Below are positions 35,813 through 47,344 of a stretch of DNA of 64,000 bases, piece by piece; position 1 is the first letter of the stretch, and every line of letters starts with the position of its first letter. Below the pieces are notes generated by a model. That model was not told the origin of the DNA. It did no database searches and saw nothing but the letters and a program-made list of their open reading frames with translations. Position numbers and translations under genes: made by a program. The DNA lies in the NCBI RefSeq assembly GCF_028737315.1, contig NZ_JAQZAO010000004.1:372001-436000 (forward strand). Reading direction: 5' to 3'. Source of the stretch: Actinomycetospora lemnae (GTDB lineage: Bacteria; Actinomycetota; Actinomycetes; Mycobacteriales; Pseudonocardiaceae).

Positions 35813-36744
35813 ACGCGCTGCTGGCGGCGGCCCCGATGACCGGTGGCGGCGAGATGTCCACCGGTGAGTCGGTGGCGTTCTGGATCCTCGGTCCGGTGGC
35901 CCTGGCCGGTGGTCTGGGCATGATCTTCGCGCGCAACGCCGTGCACTCGGCGCTGTGGCTGGTCATGACGATGCTCAGCCTCGGCGTGCTCTACATGGTC
36001 CAGCAGGCGCCGTTCCTCGGGTTCACGCAGATCATCGTCTACACCGGCGCGATCATGATGCTGTTCGTGTTCGTGCTGATGATGGTCGGGCGCGACGCCT
36101 CGGACTCCGTCGTCGAGGTGCTGCGCGGCCAGCGCCTGGCCGCCGCCGTCCTCGGCGTCGGGCTGGGCGGGCTGGCCGTCGCCGCGGTCGCCGAGACGCT
36201 GACCGCGGTCGGGCCGGTGGGCCTCGGCCCGGGCTACGGCCCCGAGGCGCGCGGCAACGTCCAGGCGCTCGGCACGAGCATCTTCCGCGACTACCTGCTG
36301 CCCTTCGAGCTGACCTCGGCGCTGCTGATCACCGCCGCCGTCGGCGCGATGGTCTACACGTTCGCCGGTCAGGCCCGCCGCAAGCAGGCGAGCCAGCGCG
36401 AGCGCGTCGTCGAGCGCCTGCGCGGACCGCTCGCGCAGTACGGCTCGCGGTCGGGCCCGGGTGTCTTCGCCACCGCCGACTCGGTCGCGACCCCGGCCCT
36501 GCTGCCCGACGGCTCGGTGGCCCCGGCGTCGCTGTCGCGGATCATCGAGTCGACCCGCCGCGAGCGCCTCGACGCCGACATCGCCGACGTGCAGTCCGAG
36601 AGCGGCCCGGCCGGTGAGATCGACGCCCGGGCGCTGCGGGGCGGCGGCCACGACGGTCACGAGGGCCACGACGTCGGCAGCACCCACGACCGGCTCAGCG
36701 AGGGCTCCCACCGCGCGACCGGCGAGAACGAGGGAGCCCGATGA
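35809..36744 (+). CDS. nuoJ: NADH-quinone oxidoreductase subunit J with His-rich tail
   Basis: The 311-residue product has five helices (about residues 20-190), including [24 protein letters not shown] with the flexible pi-bulge region of ND6. The C-terminal approximately 120 residues are hydrophilic. The very end holds a histidine-rich segment [18 protein letters not shown] that could bind metal ions. E. coli NuoJ is about 180 residues, so this tail is a large addition. The start is GTG 35809, overlapping nuoI. Confidence 0.95.
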   Translation: MNALLAAAPMTGGGEMSTGESVAFWILGPVALAGGLGMIFARNAVHSALWLVMTMLSLGVLYMVQQAPFLGFTQIIVYTGAIMMLFVFVLMMVGRDASDSVVEVLRGQRLAAAVLGVGLGGLAVAAVAETLTAVGPVGLGPGYGPEARGNVQALGTSIFRDYLLPFELTSALLITAAVGAMVYTFAGQARRKQASQRERVVERLRGPLAQYGSRSGPGVFATADSVATPALLPDGSVAPASLSRIIESTRRERLDADIADVQSESGPAGEIDARALRGGGHDGHEGHDVGSTHDRLSEGSHRATGENEGAR

Positions 36745-37040
36745 GCCCCACGATCTACCTGCTGCTCTCCGCGCTGCTGTTCGCGATCGGCGCGGTCGGC
36801 GTGCTGGTGCGGCGCAACGCGATCGTCGTGTTCATGTGCATCGAGCTCATGCTCAACGCGGTGAACCTGACGCTCGTCACCTTCTCCCGCATCAACGGGT
36901 CACTCGGCGGCCAGATCATGGCCTTCTTCGTCATGGTCGTCGCCGCGGCGGAGGTCGTCGTCGGCCTCTCGATCATCATGGCCATCTTCCGCACGCGCCG
37001 GACGACCTCGGTCGACGACGCCAACCTGCTCAAGTACTGA
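36741..37040 (+). CDS. nuoK: NADH-quinone oxidoreductase subunit K
   Basis: The 99-residue product has three helices with the two conserved membrane glutamates, in [12 protein letters not shown] and [13 protein letters not shown], which belong to the proton path of ND4L. The length is normal. ATG 36741 overlaps the nuoJ stop. MrpC, also in this window, is its homologue. Confidence 0.97.
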   Translation: MSPTIYLLLSALLFAIGAVGVLVRRNAIVVFMCIELMLNAVNLTLVTFSRINGSLGGQIMAFFVMVVAAAEVVVGLSIIMAIFRTRRTTSVDDANLLKY

Positions 37041-37056
37041 AGGGGGTCGAAGAGAC

Positions 37057-39056
<2,000 letters not shown>

Positions 39057-39060
<4 letters not shown>

Positions 39061-40709
39061 GCGCGCTGCTGCTGGCCCTGCTGCTGGTCCCGCTGATCGG
39101 TGCCGCCGTCTGCGGCGCCATGGCGACCCGCGAGGACCTCGACCGCGCCGGCCGGATCGTCGGCCTGGCGTCCGCCGCGGTCTCGCTCGTGCTCGTGGTC
39201 GTCGTCTGGTCGCAGTTCGCGACCGGCCCGGGCACGCCGCGCTTCCAGTTCGCGCTGTCGGTGGACTGGATCCCGGCGTTCGGGACGCGCTTCGCCCTCG
39301 GCCTCGACGGCATCGCGCTGACGATGATCGCGCTGCTCGCGGTGCTCGTGCCGGTGGTGCTGGCGTTCGCGTGGGCGGACAAGCTGCCCCCGGGGCGCAC
39401 CGGGTCCGGGTTCACCGCCCTGATCCTCGCCACGCAGGGCGTGCTCGTCGGCGTCTTCGCCGCGACCGACGTGTTCCTGTTCTACGTGCTGTTCGAGGCG
39501 ATGCTCATCCCGATGTACTTCGTCATCGGGCGCTTCGGCGGGCCGCGCCGGCAGTACGCGGCGGTGAAGTTCTTCCTGTACTCGTTCCTCGGCGGGCTGA
39601 TCATGCTCGCCTCGGTCATCGGGCTCTTCGTCGCCAGCGACACCCGACTCGGCGAGGGCACCTTCGACTGGACCGCGCTGCAGGGGATGGCCGCGCAGCT
39701 GCCGCTGTCGACCCAGATCTGGCTCTTCCTCGGGTTCTTCGCCGCCTTCGCGATCAAGGCCCCGCTCGTGCCGTTCCACACCTGGCTGCCCGACGCCGGT
39801 GCCGAGGCCCCGATCGCGGGCGGCGTCATCCTGCTCGGCCTGCTGGACAAGGTCGGCACGTTCGGCTTCCTGCGCTACACGCTGCCGCTGTTCCCGGCGG
39901 CGTCGCAGGAGCTCGCGCCGCTGGTGCTGACGCTCGCGGTGATCGGGGTGCTCTACGGCTCGCTGCTCGCTGCCGCGCAGACCGACCTCAAGCGCTTCGT
40001 CGCCTACACCTCGATCGCGCACTTCGGCTTCATCGCGCTCGGCATCTTCGCGTTCTCGTCGCAGTCGCTCGCCGGGTCGGCGCTCTACATGGTCAACCAC
40101 GGCATCTCGACGGCGATGCTCTTCCTCGTCGTCGGGCTGCTCATCCGCCGCGGCGGCACGTCCGCGATGACCGAGTACGGCGGCGTCGGGCGTGTCGCGC
40201 CGCTGCTGGCCGGCATGTTCCTCGTCGCCGGCCTCTCGACGATCGCGCTGCCGGGCACCAACTCGTTCATCAGCGAGTTCCTCGTGCTGCTGGGCGCGTT
40301 CCCGCGCGAGCCGGTGTTCAGCGTCATCGCCACCGTCGGCATCGTCTTCGCCGCGCTCTACATGCTGTGGGTCATCCAGCGCACGATGACCGGGCCGCTG
40401 CGCGGTGCGGCCGTCGTCGGTGACGGCCCGGGCGCGGCGTCGGCGGCGACGTTCGGCGGTGACACCGGCAGTGGCGCCGGCACTGGCACCGGCAGCGACG
40501 CCGACGAGTCGTGGATGCGCCGCACCACCGCCCGCTTCGGCGACCTGACCCGCGGCGAGGTCGCGGTGCTCGCCCCGCTGGTCGCCCTCATCCTCGTGCT
40601 CGGGTTCTTCCCGGGCCCGGTCCTCGAGGTCCTCGACCCGACGGTGTCGGCGACCCTGAGCGAGGTCGGCGTGCCCGACCCCGTGACCCCGAACGGAGTG
40701 CCGCGATGA
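39057..40709 (+). CDS. nuoM: NADH-quinone oxidoreductase subunit M
   Basis: The 550-residue antiporter-like subunit has FEAMLIPMYFVIGRFGG with the conserved Glu, FAIKAPLVPFHTWLPDAGAEAPIAG with the channel lysine, and DLKRFVAYTSIAHFGFI. A Gly/Ala/Ser/Thr-rich hydrophilic insertion of about 50 residues precedes the last helix. ATG 39057 overlaps the nuoL stop, and its stop overlaps nuoN. Confidence 0.96.
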
Positions 40710-42355
40710 CGGGTCCCCTGGCGCCCGCGTTCCCGACGGTCGACTACGGGGCGCTGGCCCCCGTCCTCATCGTGCTCGGCGCCGCGTGCCTCGCGGTGCT
40801 GCTCGAGGCGCTGCTGCCGCTGCGGGTGCGCGGGCGGGTGCAGCTCGGGCTGACGCTCGTCGCCGTCGTCGGTGCCCTGCTCGCGGTGATCGTGCGGGCG
40901 ACGTCGGGCGCGCCGGCGGTGTCGACGCTGTCCGGCGCGATCGCCGTCGACGGGCCGGCGCTGTTCCTGTGGGGCACGCTGCTCGCCCTCGCGGTGCCGA
41001 GCGTGCTGCTGCTCGCCGACAAGTCGGTCGAGCCCGGCGGCGCGTTCCTCGCCGACCCGGTCGCCCTCGGCGAGGCCGAGGCGGACCAGCAGGCCCGCGA
41101 GAAGGCCGGCGTGGGCGCGCGCAGCGCCTCGTCGGGATCCTCGGGCCGGGCCGGCGGCTCGTCGGGTGCGTCGGGTGCGCGCCTGACCGGTCGCGGCGGC
41201 CGGCCCGTCGAGGGCCACACCGAGATCTACGCGCTCGTGCTGTTCGCGCTCGGCGGGATGCTCGTCTTCTGCGCGTCCGACGACCTGCTGACGATGTTCA
41301 TCGCGCTCGAGGTGCTCAGCCTCCCGCTGTACCTGCTCTGCGGCCTCGCCCGACGCCGGCGGCTGATGAGCCAGGAGTCGGCGGTCAAGTACTTCCTGCT
41401 CGGCGCGTTCTCGTCGGCGTTCTTCCTCTACGGGCTCGCGCTGCTCTACGGCTACGCGGACTCGGTGAAGCTCTCGGACATCTCGCTCGCCGCGGCGGGC
41501 TCGCTGCGCCCGGACTCGCTGCTCTTCGGCGGGCTCGCGCTGCTGGTGGTCGGGCTGATGTTCAAGGCCTCGGTGGGCCCGTTCCACACCTGGACCCCGG
41601 ACGTCTACCAGGGCGCGCCGACCTCGGTCACCGCCTTCATGGCCGCCTGCACCAAGGTCGCCGCGTTCGGCGCGATCCTGCGGGTGTTCACCGTCGCGTT
41701 CGGCTCCACGGTGTGGGAGTGGCGCGGGGTGCTGTGGGTCGTCGCCATCGTGTCGATGCTGATCGGCGCGGTGCTCGGACTCACGCAGACCGACGTCAAG
41801 CGCATGATCGCCTACTCGTCGGTGGCGCACGCCGGCTTCCTGCTGCTCGGCGCGATGGCCATCACGCCGGCGGGGCTGTCGGCGACGCTGTTCTACCTGC
41901 TGGCCTACGGCTTCACGACGGTCGCGCTGTTCGGGCTCGTGTCGCTGGTGCGCGGCCCCGACGGTGAGGCGACGCACCTCTCGGCGTGGGCGGGGCTCGG
42001 GAAGCGCTCGCCGGTGGTCGCCGCGGCGGTGACGTTCCTCATGCTGGCGCTCGCCGGGATCCCCCTGACCAGCGGCTTCACGGCCAAGTTCGCGGTGTTC
42101 TCCGCGGCGCTGGCCGACGGCATGACGCCGCTGGTCATCGTGGCCCTGGTGGTCAGCGCGGTGGCGGCGTTCTTCTACCTGCGCGTGGTCGTGCTCATGT
42201 ACTTCTCGGAGCCCGCCGCGGACGGTCCGACCGTCAGCGTGCCTGGCCCGTTCACGACGGTGGCGATCACACTGGGGGTCGTGGTGACCCTGCTGCTCGG
42301 TGTCGTGCCGACCGCCGTCCTCGGATGGGCCGACGGCCTGTCCTTCCTGGGCTGA
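40706..42355 (+). CDS. nuoN: NADH-quinone oxidoreductase subunit N
   Basis: The 549-residue antiporter-like subunit has FIALEVLSLPLYLLCGLARR with the conserved Glu, MFKASVGPFHTWTPDVYQGAP with the lysine, and DVKRMIAYSSVAHAGFLLL. Between helices 3 and 4 there is an approximately 60-residue Ser/Gly/Ala-rich hydrophilic insertion (about residues 110-170). It ends the nuo operon, and the polyprenyl synthase starts only 5 bp later. Confidence 0.96.
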   Translation: MTGPLAPAFPTVDYGALAPVLIVLGAACLAVLLEALLPLRVRGRVQLGLTLVAVVGALLAVIVRATSGAPAVSTLSGAIAVDGPALFLWGTLLALAVPSVLLLADKSVEPGGAFLADPVALGEAEADQQAREKAGVGARSASSGSSGRAGGSSGASGARLTGRGGRPVEGHTEIYALVLFALGGMLVFCASDDLLTMFIALEVLSLPLYLLCGLARRRRLMSQESAVKYFLLGAFSSAFFLYGLALLYGYADSVKLSDISLAAAGSLRPDSLLFGGLALLVVGLMFKASVGPFHTWTPDVYQGAPTSVTAFMAACTKVAAFGAILRVFTVAFGSTVWEWRGVLWVVAIVSMLIGAVLGLTQTDVKRMIAYSSVAHAGFLLLGAMAITPAGLSATLFYLLAYGFTTVALFGLVSLVRGPDGEATHLSAWAGLGKRSPVVAAAVTFLMLALAGIPLTSGFTAKFAVFSAALADGMTPLVIVALVVSAVAAFFYLRVVVLMYFSEPAADGPTVSVPGPFTTVAITLGVVVTLLLGVVPTAVLGWADGLSFLG

Positions 42356-42360
42356 GGCCC

Positions 42361-43377
42361 GTGTCCGGACCCAACCCCGCCCTGACCCAGGTCGCCGGCC
42401 TGCCGATCGCGGACCCCGACCTCGCCGTCGCGGTCAGCGACGGCCTCGACCGCGTCGAGGAGCTGCTGCACCGCGAGGTGCACAGCGACTACCGGTTCGT
42501 CACCGAGACATCGCTGCACCTCATCGACGCCGGCGGCAAGCGCTTCCGCCCCCTGCTGACCCTGCTGGCCGCGCAGCTCGCGGGCGGCACGTCGGAGGAC
42601 GTGGTGGTGGCGGCGACGTCGGTGGAGCTCGTGCACCTGGCGACGCTCTACCACGACGACGTCATGGACGAGGCCGTCATGCGCCGCGGCGCGGACAGCG
42701 CCAACGCGCGCTGGGACAACTCGGTCGCGATCCTCACCGGTGACTACCTGTTCGCCCACGCCTCGCGGCTCGTCTCGCAGCTCGGGCCGGAGGCGGTGCG
42801 GATCATCGCGGAGACGTTCGCCGAGCTCGTCACGGGTCAGATGCGCGAGACGCGCGGGCCCCGGGACGGCGAGGACGCCGTCGAGCACTACCTGGCCGTC
42901 GTGGCCGAGAAGACGGGCTCGCTCATCGCGACGTCGGGGCGCTTCGGGGCGATGTTCGCGGGCGCGCCCGACGAGCACGTGACGGCGATGCGGCGCTTCG
43001 GCGAGATCATCGGGACCGTCTTCCAGGTCTCCGACGACATCATCGACATCGCCTCGCCGTCCGGGGCCTCGGGCAAGACCCCGGGGACCGACCTGCGCGA
43101 GGGCGTGCCGACGCTGCCGGTGCTCTACGCGCTCGCCGGTGACGGTCCCGAGGTGGCACGGCTGCGCGAGCTGGGCGTGGGCAGCCGCGAGCTCGCCGAC
43201 GACGAGGTGGGCGAGGCGCTGGAGCTGCTGCGCGGCTCGCGGGGCCTCGACGAGGCCCGCCGGGCCCTGGACGCGCGCGCCGACGCCGCCCGCGCCGAGC
43301 TCGCGACCCTGCCCGACGGCCCCGCCCGCCGGGCCCTCGCCGCCCTGCTCGACTACACGGTCGCGCGCATCGGCTGA
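42361..43377 (+). CDS. Long-chain polyprenyl diphosphate synthase (menaquinone side chain)
   Basis: The 338-residue trans-prenyltransferase has GGKRFRPLL, the first Asp-rich motif YHDDVMDEAVMRRG (about residue 97), the second DDIIDI, and QVSDD. It condenses isopentenyl diphosphate to the long isoprenoid tail used by MenA. GTG 42361 lies 5 bp after nuoN, so it is probably expressed with Complex I. Mycobacteria carry a similar gene (grcC1, as I recall) next to menJ and htpX. The chain length is not readable with confidence from the sequence. Confidence 0.93.
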   Translation: MSGPNPALTQVAGLPIADPDLAVAVSDGLDRVEELLHREVHSDYRFVTETSLHLIDAGGKRFRPLLTLLAAQLAGGTSEDVVVAATSVELVHLATLYHDDVMDEAVMRRGADSANARWDNSVAILTGDYLFAHASRLVSQLGPEAVRIIAETFAELVTGQMRETRGPRDGEDAVEHYLAVVAEKTGSLIATSGRFGAMFAGAPDEHVTAMRRFGEIIGTVFQVSDDIIDIASPSGASGKTPGTDLREGVPTLPVLYALAGDGPEVARLRELGVGSRELADDEVGEALELLRGSRGLDEARRALDARADAARAELATLPDGPARRALAALLDYTVARIG

Positions 43378-43384
43378 CGCCTCT

Positions 43385-43424
43385 GTGAGCGGACTGTGGT
43401 GCTAGAGCGCCAAAGTCCGCTCAC
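43385..43424. terminator. Large bidirectional hairpin at the polyprenyl synthase / rarD junction
   Basis: GTGAGCGGACT (43385-43395) pairs perfectly with AGTCCGCTCAC (43414-43424). The 18-nt loop can form a second stem (GGTGC with GCGCC). The rarD stop codon lies inside the loop. It sits between two convergent genes, as expected for a shared terminator. Confidence 0.7.
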
Positions 43425-44289
43425 GAGCGTGGACGCGCAGGGCGTCGGCGGTGAACACGACGAGCGCGGCCCAGACCAGCGAGACGCCGATCCAGCGCGA
43501 CACCGGCATCGGCTCGCCCGCGACGAGCACGCCCCACAGGAACTGCAGCGTCGGGTTGACGTACTGCAGCACGCCGAGCGTCGCCAGCGTCAGCCGCTTC
43601 GCGCCGGCGGCGAAGAGCAGCAGCGGCAGCGCGGTGACCGGCCCGGCCGCCATCAGCAGCAGCGCGTGCCCGACGCCGTGACCGGTGAAGGTGCCGGCGC
43701 CGGTGGCCTGCAGCCACACGATGAACACGATCGCGAGCGGGCCGAGCAGGAAGCCCTCGGCGGTCAGCCCGGGCACCGGGTCCAGCGGGACCCGCTTCTT
43801 GACCAGCCCGTAGACCCCGAAGCTCATCGCGAGCACCAGCGTGATCCAGGGCAGCCGGCCCGTGCCGACCGTCAGCACGACGACCGCGACGACGGCCAGC
43901 CCGATCGCCACCCACTGCGCCGGCCGCAGCCGCTCGCGCAGCACCAGCACGGCGAGCAGCACCGAGACCAGCGGCGTCGCGTAGTACCCCAGAGCGGCGT
44001 CGACGACGTGCCCGTTGGTCGTCGCCCAGATGTAGACGCCCCAGTTGACGGCGATGAGCACCGAGCCGGCGAGGACCAGCAGCCACGTCCGCCCCGCGAG
44101 CCCCCGGAGGTCCGCCCAGCGCCGGGCGACGGTGATGACGCCGAGCATCCCGATGAGCGTCCACGCGACGCGGTGGGCGACGGACTCCACCGCGTCCGCG
44201 GGCGCGAGCAGCGGCCAGAACGCCGGCGAGAGCCCCCAGAGGGAGTACGCCGCGAGCGCCGCGGCGTACCCCCGCCCCGCACCCGACAC
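43402..44289 (-). CDS. rarD: EamA-family transporter RarD
   Basis: The 295-residue product has ten membrane helices and the RarD form of the drug/metabolite transporter fold: AAYSLWGLSPAFWPLL at the N-terminus, the NWGVYIWATTNGHVVDAALGYYATPL region, and a C-terminal LTLATLGVLQYVNPTLQFLWGV. The export or uptake substrate is unknown. The ORF starts at ATG 44289. Its C-terminus overlaps a terminator hairpin. It lies 37 bp downstream of korB and may be cotranscribed with it. Confidence 0.92.
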   Translation of the reverse strand: MSGAGRGYAAALAAYSLWGLSPAFWPLLAPADAVESVAHRVAWTLIGMLGVITVARRWADLRGLAGRTWLLVLAGSVLIAVNWGVYIWATTNGHVVDAALGYYATPLVSVLLAVLVLRERLRPAQWVAIGLAVVAVVVLTVGTGRLPWITLVLAMSFGVYGLVKKRVPLDPVPGLTAEGFLLGPLAIVFIVWLQATGAGTFTGHGVGHALLLMAAGPVTALPLLLFAAGAKRLTLATLGVLQYVNPTLQFLWGVLVAGEPMPVSRWIGVSLVWAALVVFTADALRVHARERTLAL

Positions 44290-44326
44290 CGGCGCCCCGA
44301 CTTCGGGCGCGGTGCCGGGCGCGGCG

Positions 44327-45424
44327 CTACTGCTCGTTCTCGGGCTCCGGCAGGACCGCCCAGGTGTCCTTGCCGGACAGCAGCGCCTGCAGGTCGTCCC
44401 CCCGCTGCTGCGCCTGCTCCGTGGCCGCGGTGACCTGGGCGCGGGCGCCGTCGTCGTAGGTCGGGCGGTCGACCTTGCGGAAGATGCCGGTGACCGTGTG
44501 GGTCAGGTCCTGGTCCGACAGCCGCGAGAGCGCGAAGGACTGGGTCGGGTCCTCCTCGCCGGCGCGGTGGACGACGACCGCGTCCTGCCCGACGTCGGCC
44601 ACCTCGGCCACCTCGAGCCCGCCCGACGCCGAGCGCACCACGCCGTACTCGTTGTCGTTCCCGAACGTGATCGGCTCGCCGTCGACGAGCTTGATCAGCC
44701 GCTCGGCCACGTCGTCGCCCTTGCGCAGGACGTCGAACGAGCCGTCGTTGAAGATCGGGCAGTCCTGGAAGATCTCCACCAGCGACGCGCCGCGGTGCGC
44801 GGCGGCCTGGCGCAGGACCTCGGTGAGGCCCTTCCGGTCGGAGTCCAGCGCGCGCCCGACGAACGTCGCCTCGGCACCGAGCGCCAGCGACACGGGGTTG
44901 AACGGGGCGTCGATCGAGCCCATCGGCGTCGACTTGGTGACCTTGCCGGTCTCCGACGTCGGCGAGTACTGGCCCTTGGTCAGCCCGTAGATCCTGTTGT
45001 TGAAGAGCAGGATCGTGATGTTCATGTTGCGGCGCAGCGCGTGGATCAGGTGGTTGCCCCCGATCGACAGCGCGTCGCCGTCACCCGTGACGACCCACAC
45101 CGACAGGTCGGGGCGCGTCACCGCGAGGCCGGTGGCGATCGTCGGCGCGCGCCCGTGGATCGAGTGCATGCCGTAGGTGTCGAGGTAGTACGGGAAGCGC
45201 GACGAGCAGCCGATGCCCGACACGAACACGATGTTCTCGCGCTTGAGGCCGAGCTCCGGGAGGAACGAGCGCACCGACGCGAGCACGGCGTAGTCGCCGC
45301 AGCCCGGGCACCAGCGCACCTCCTGGTCGGAGGTGTAGTCCTTGGCCTTCTGCGGCTCGTCGGTGGTCGGGACGAGGTCGAGCCCGCCCCCGAAGGACGG
45401 CTGACCCAGCTCCACGGCGGTCAT
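44327..45424 (-). CDS. korB: 2-oxoacid (2-oxoglutarate):ferredoxin oxidoreductase beta subunit
   Basis: The 365-residue protein binds thiamine diphosphate and a [4Fe-4S] cluster. WCPGCGDYAVL near residue 38 supplies two cysteines, GIGCSSRFPYYLDTYGMHSIHGRAPTIATGLA follows, and VVTGDGDALSIGGNHLIHALRRN is the ThDP/Mg motif. With KorA it converts 2-oxoglutarate and CoA to succinyl-CoA while reducing ferredoxin. Its ATG overlaps the korA stop (TGA at 45421-45423), so the two are coupled. Confidence 0.93.
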   Translation of the reverse strand: MTAVELGQPSFGGGLDLVPTTDEPQKAKDYTSDQEVRWCPGCGDYAVLASVRSFLPELGLKRENIVFVSGIGCSSRFPYYLDTYGMHSIHGRAPTIATGLAVTRPDLSVWVVTGDGDALSIGGNHLIHALRRNMNITILLFNNRIYGLTKGQYSPTSETGKVTKSTPMGSIDAPFNPVSLALGAEATFVGRALDSDRKGLTEVLRQAAAHRGASLVEIFQDCPIFNDGSFDVLRKGDDVAERLIKLVDGEPITFGNDNEYGVVRSASGGLEVAEVADVGQDAVVVHRAGEEDPTQSFALSRLSDQDLTHTVTGIFRKVDRPTYDDGARAQVTAATEQAQQRGDDLQALLSGKDTWAVLPEPENEQ

Positions 45425-47307
45425 GCGGGCAGATCCCCCTTCACGGCGTCGGTGAGGACGCCGGCGAGCTCCTCGGCCTGGAACGGCAGGCCGGCGACCT
45501 TGGTGTAGGAGTGCGCGTCGACGAGGAACTTCGCCCGCAGCAGCATCGCCAGCTGGCCGAGGTTCATCTCCGGCACGATCACCCGCCGGTACGAGCGCAG
45601 CACGTCACCGACGTTGCGCGGCAGCGGGTTGAGGTGGCGCAGGTGCGCCTGGGCGACCGACATCCCGGCGGCCCGCACGCGACGGCAGGCGGCTCCGATC
45701 GGCCCGAACGACGAGCCCCAGCCGATGACGAGCACCTCGGCGTCGCCGGTCGGGTCGTCGACGGTGAGGTCGGGGACCTCGATGCCGTCGATCTTCGCCT
45801 GGCGCAGCCGGACCATGCGGTCGTGGTTGTCCGGGTCGTAGGAGATGGTCCCGCGCCCGTCGGCCTTCTCGAGGCCGCCGATGCGGTGCTCCAGCCCCGC
45901 GGTGCCCGGGATGGCCCAGGGCCGCGCGAGCGTGTCGGCGTCGCGCAGGTAGGGCCAGAACTCCCCGGAGCCGTCGGGCGCGTTGGCCTCGGTGGCGAAG
46001 GGGACCGAGAGGTCGGGCAGCGTCTCGACGTCGGGGATGCGCCAGGGCTCGGAGCCGTTGGCGATCGCGCCGTCGGAGAGCAGGAACACCGGGGTGCGGT
46101 AGGTCAGCGCCATCCGCACGGCGTCCAGGGCGGCGTCGAAGCAGTCCGCGGGCGACTGCGGGGCAATGATCGGCACCGGCGCCTCGCCGTTGCGCCCGTA
46201 CATGGCCTGCAGCAGGTCGGCCTGCTCGGTCTTGGTGGGCAGACCGGTCGACGGCCCGCCGCGCTGCACGTCGAGGATCAGCAGCGGTAGCTCGAGGGCC
46301 ACCGCGAGGCCGATCGTCTCCGACTTCAGCGCGACGCCCGGGCCCGACGTCGACGTGACGCCCAGCGCGCCGCCGAACGACGCGCCCAGCGCGGCGCCGA
46401 TGCCCGCGATCTCGTCCTCGGCCTGGAACGTGGTGACGCCCATGCCCTTGTGCTTGGAGAGCTCGTGCAGGACGTCCGACGCCGGCGTGATCGGGTACGT
46501 GCCGAGGAAGACCGGCAGCTTCGCCTGCTGCCCCGCGGCGACGACGCCGTAGGCGAGCGCGAGGTTGCCGGTGATCTGGCGGTAGGTGCCCTCGGCGAGA
46601 CGCGCCGGGGCGACCTCGTAGGTGACCGCGAAGCTCTCCGTCGTCTCGCCGTAGTTCCAGCCCGCCCGGAAGGCGAGGATGTTGGCCTCGGCGAGGTCGG
46701 GCTTCTTCGCGAACTTCTCGCGCAGGAACTGCTCGGTGCCCTCGGTGCCGCGGTGGTACATCCACGACAGGAGACCGAGCGCGAACATGTTCTTCGCGCG
46801 CTCGGCGTCCTTCTTGCTCATCCCCGTCGGCTCGAGCGCGCCGCGCGTCAGCGTCGCCATGGCGACCTGGTGCGTCGTGTACGGCTCCAGCGAGTCGTCC
46901 TCGAGCGGGTTCGACTCGTAGCCCACCTTCGCGAGGTTCCGCTTGGTGAACTCGTCGGTGTTGACGATGAGGATCCCGCCGTGCGGCAGGTCCTCCAGGT
47001 TGGCCTTGAGCGCCGCCGGGTTCATCGCCACCAGCACGTCGGGGCGGTCGCCCGGCGTGAGGATGTCGTAGTCCGCGAAGTGGAGCTGGAAGCTCGACAC
47101 CCCGGGCAGCGTCCCGGCAGGGGCGCGGATCTCGGCGGGGAAGTTCGGCAGCGTCGCCAGGTCGTTGCCGAACGCCGCGGCCTCCGAGGTGAACCGGTCG
47201 CCGGTCAGCTGCATGCCGTCACCCGAGTCACCCGCGAAACGGATGACGACGCGGTGGGTCTGGCGCACCTCCCGACCGGCCGGCCCGACGGCGGCGTCAG
47301 TGCTCAT
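45421..47307 (-). CDS. korA: 2-oxoacid (2-oxoglutarate):ferredoxin oxidoreductase alpha subunit (gamma-alpha fusion)
   Basis: At 628 residues this is a fused gamma plus alpha subunit. The N-terminal about 190 residues form the gamma domain (VIRFAGDSGDGMQLTGDRF; PAEIRAPAGTLPGVSSFQLHFAD). The alpha part starts around NLALAYGVVAAGQQAKLPVFLGTYPITPASDVLHELSK with FQAEDEIAGIGAALGAS, and ends with WGSSFGPIGAACRRVRAAG. This form is typical of oxygen-tolerant actinobacterial KorA. It is first in the korA-korB-rarD set, with a GGGAAGAG ribosome binding site before ATG 47307. Confidence 0.94.
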   Translation of the reverse strand: MSTDAAVGPAGREVRQTHRVVIRFAGDSGDGMQLTGDRFTSEAAAFGNDLATLPNFPAEIRAPAGTLPGVSSFQLHFADYDILTPGDRPDVLVAMNPAALKANLEDLPHGGILIVNTDEFTKRNLAKVGYESNPLEDDSLEPYTTHQVAMATLTRGALEPTGMSKKDAERAKNMFALGLLSWMYHRGTEGTEQFLREKFAKKPDLAEANILAFRAGWNYGETTESFAVTYEVAPARLAEGTYRQITGNLALAYGVVAAGQQAKLPVFLGTYPITPASDVLHELSKHKGMGVTTFQAEDEIAGIGAALGASFGGALGVTSTSGPGVALKSETIGLAVALELPLLILDVQRGGPSTGLPTKTEQADLLQAMYGRNGEAPVPIIAPQSPADCFDAALDAVRMALTYRTPVFLLSDGAIANGSEPWRIPDVETLPDLSVPFATEANAPDGSGEFWPYLRDADTLARPWAIPGTAGLEHRIGGLEKADGRGTISYDPDNHDRMVRLRQAKIDGIEVPDLTVDDPTGDAEVLVIGWGSSFGPIGAACRRVRAAGMSVAQAHLRHLNPLPRNVGDVLRSYRRVIVPEMNLGQLAMLLRAKFLVDAHSYTKVAGLPFQAEELAGVLTDAVKGDLPA

Positions 47308-47344
47308 CGAGCTCTTCCCGTCCCTTCACGTGCGGTCGGTCCTC

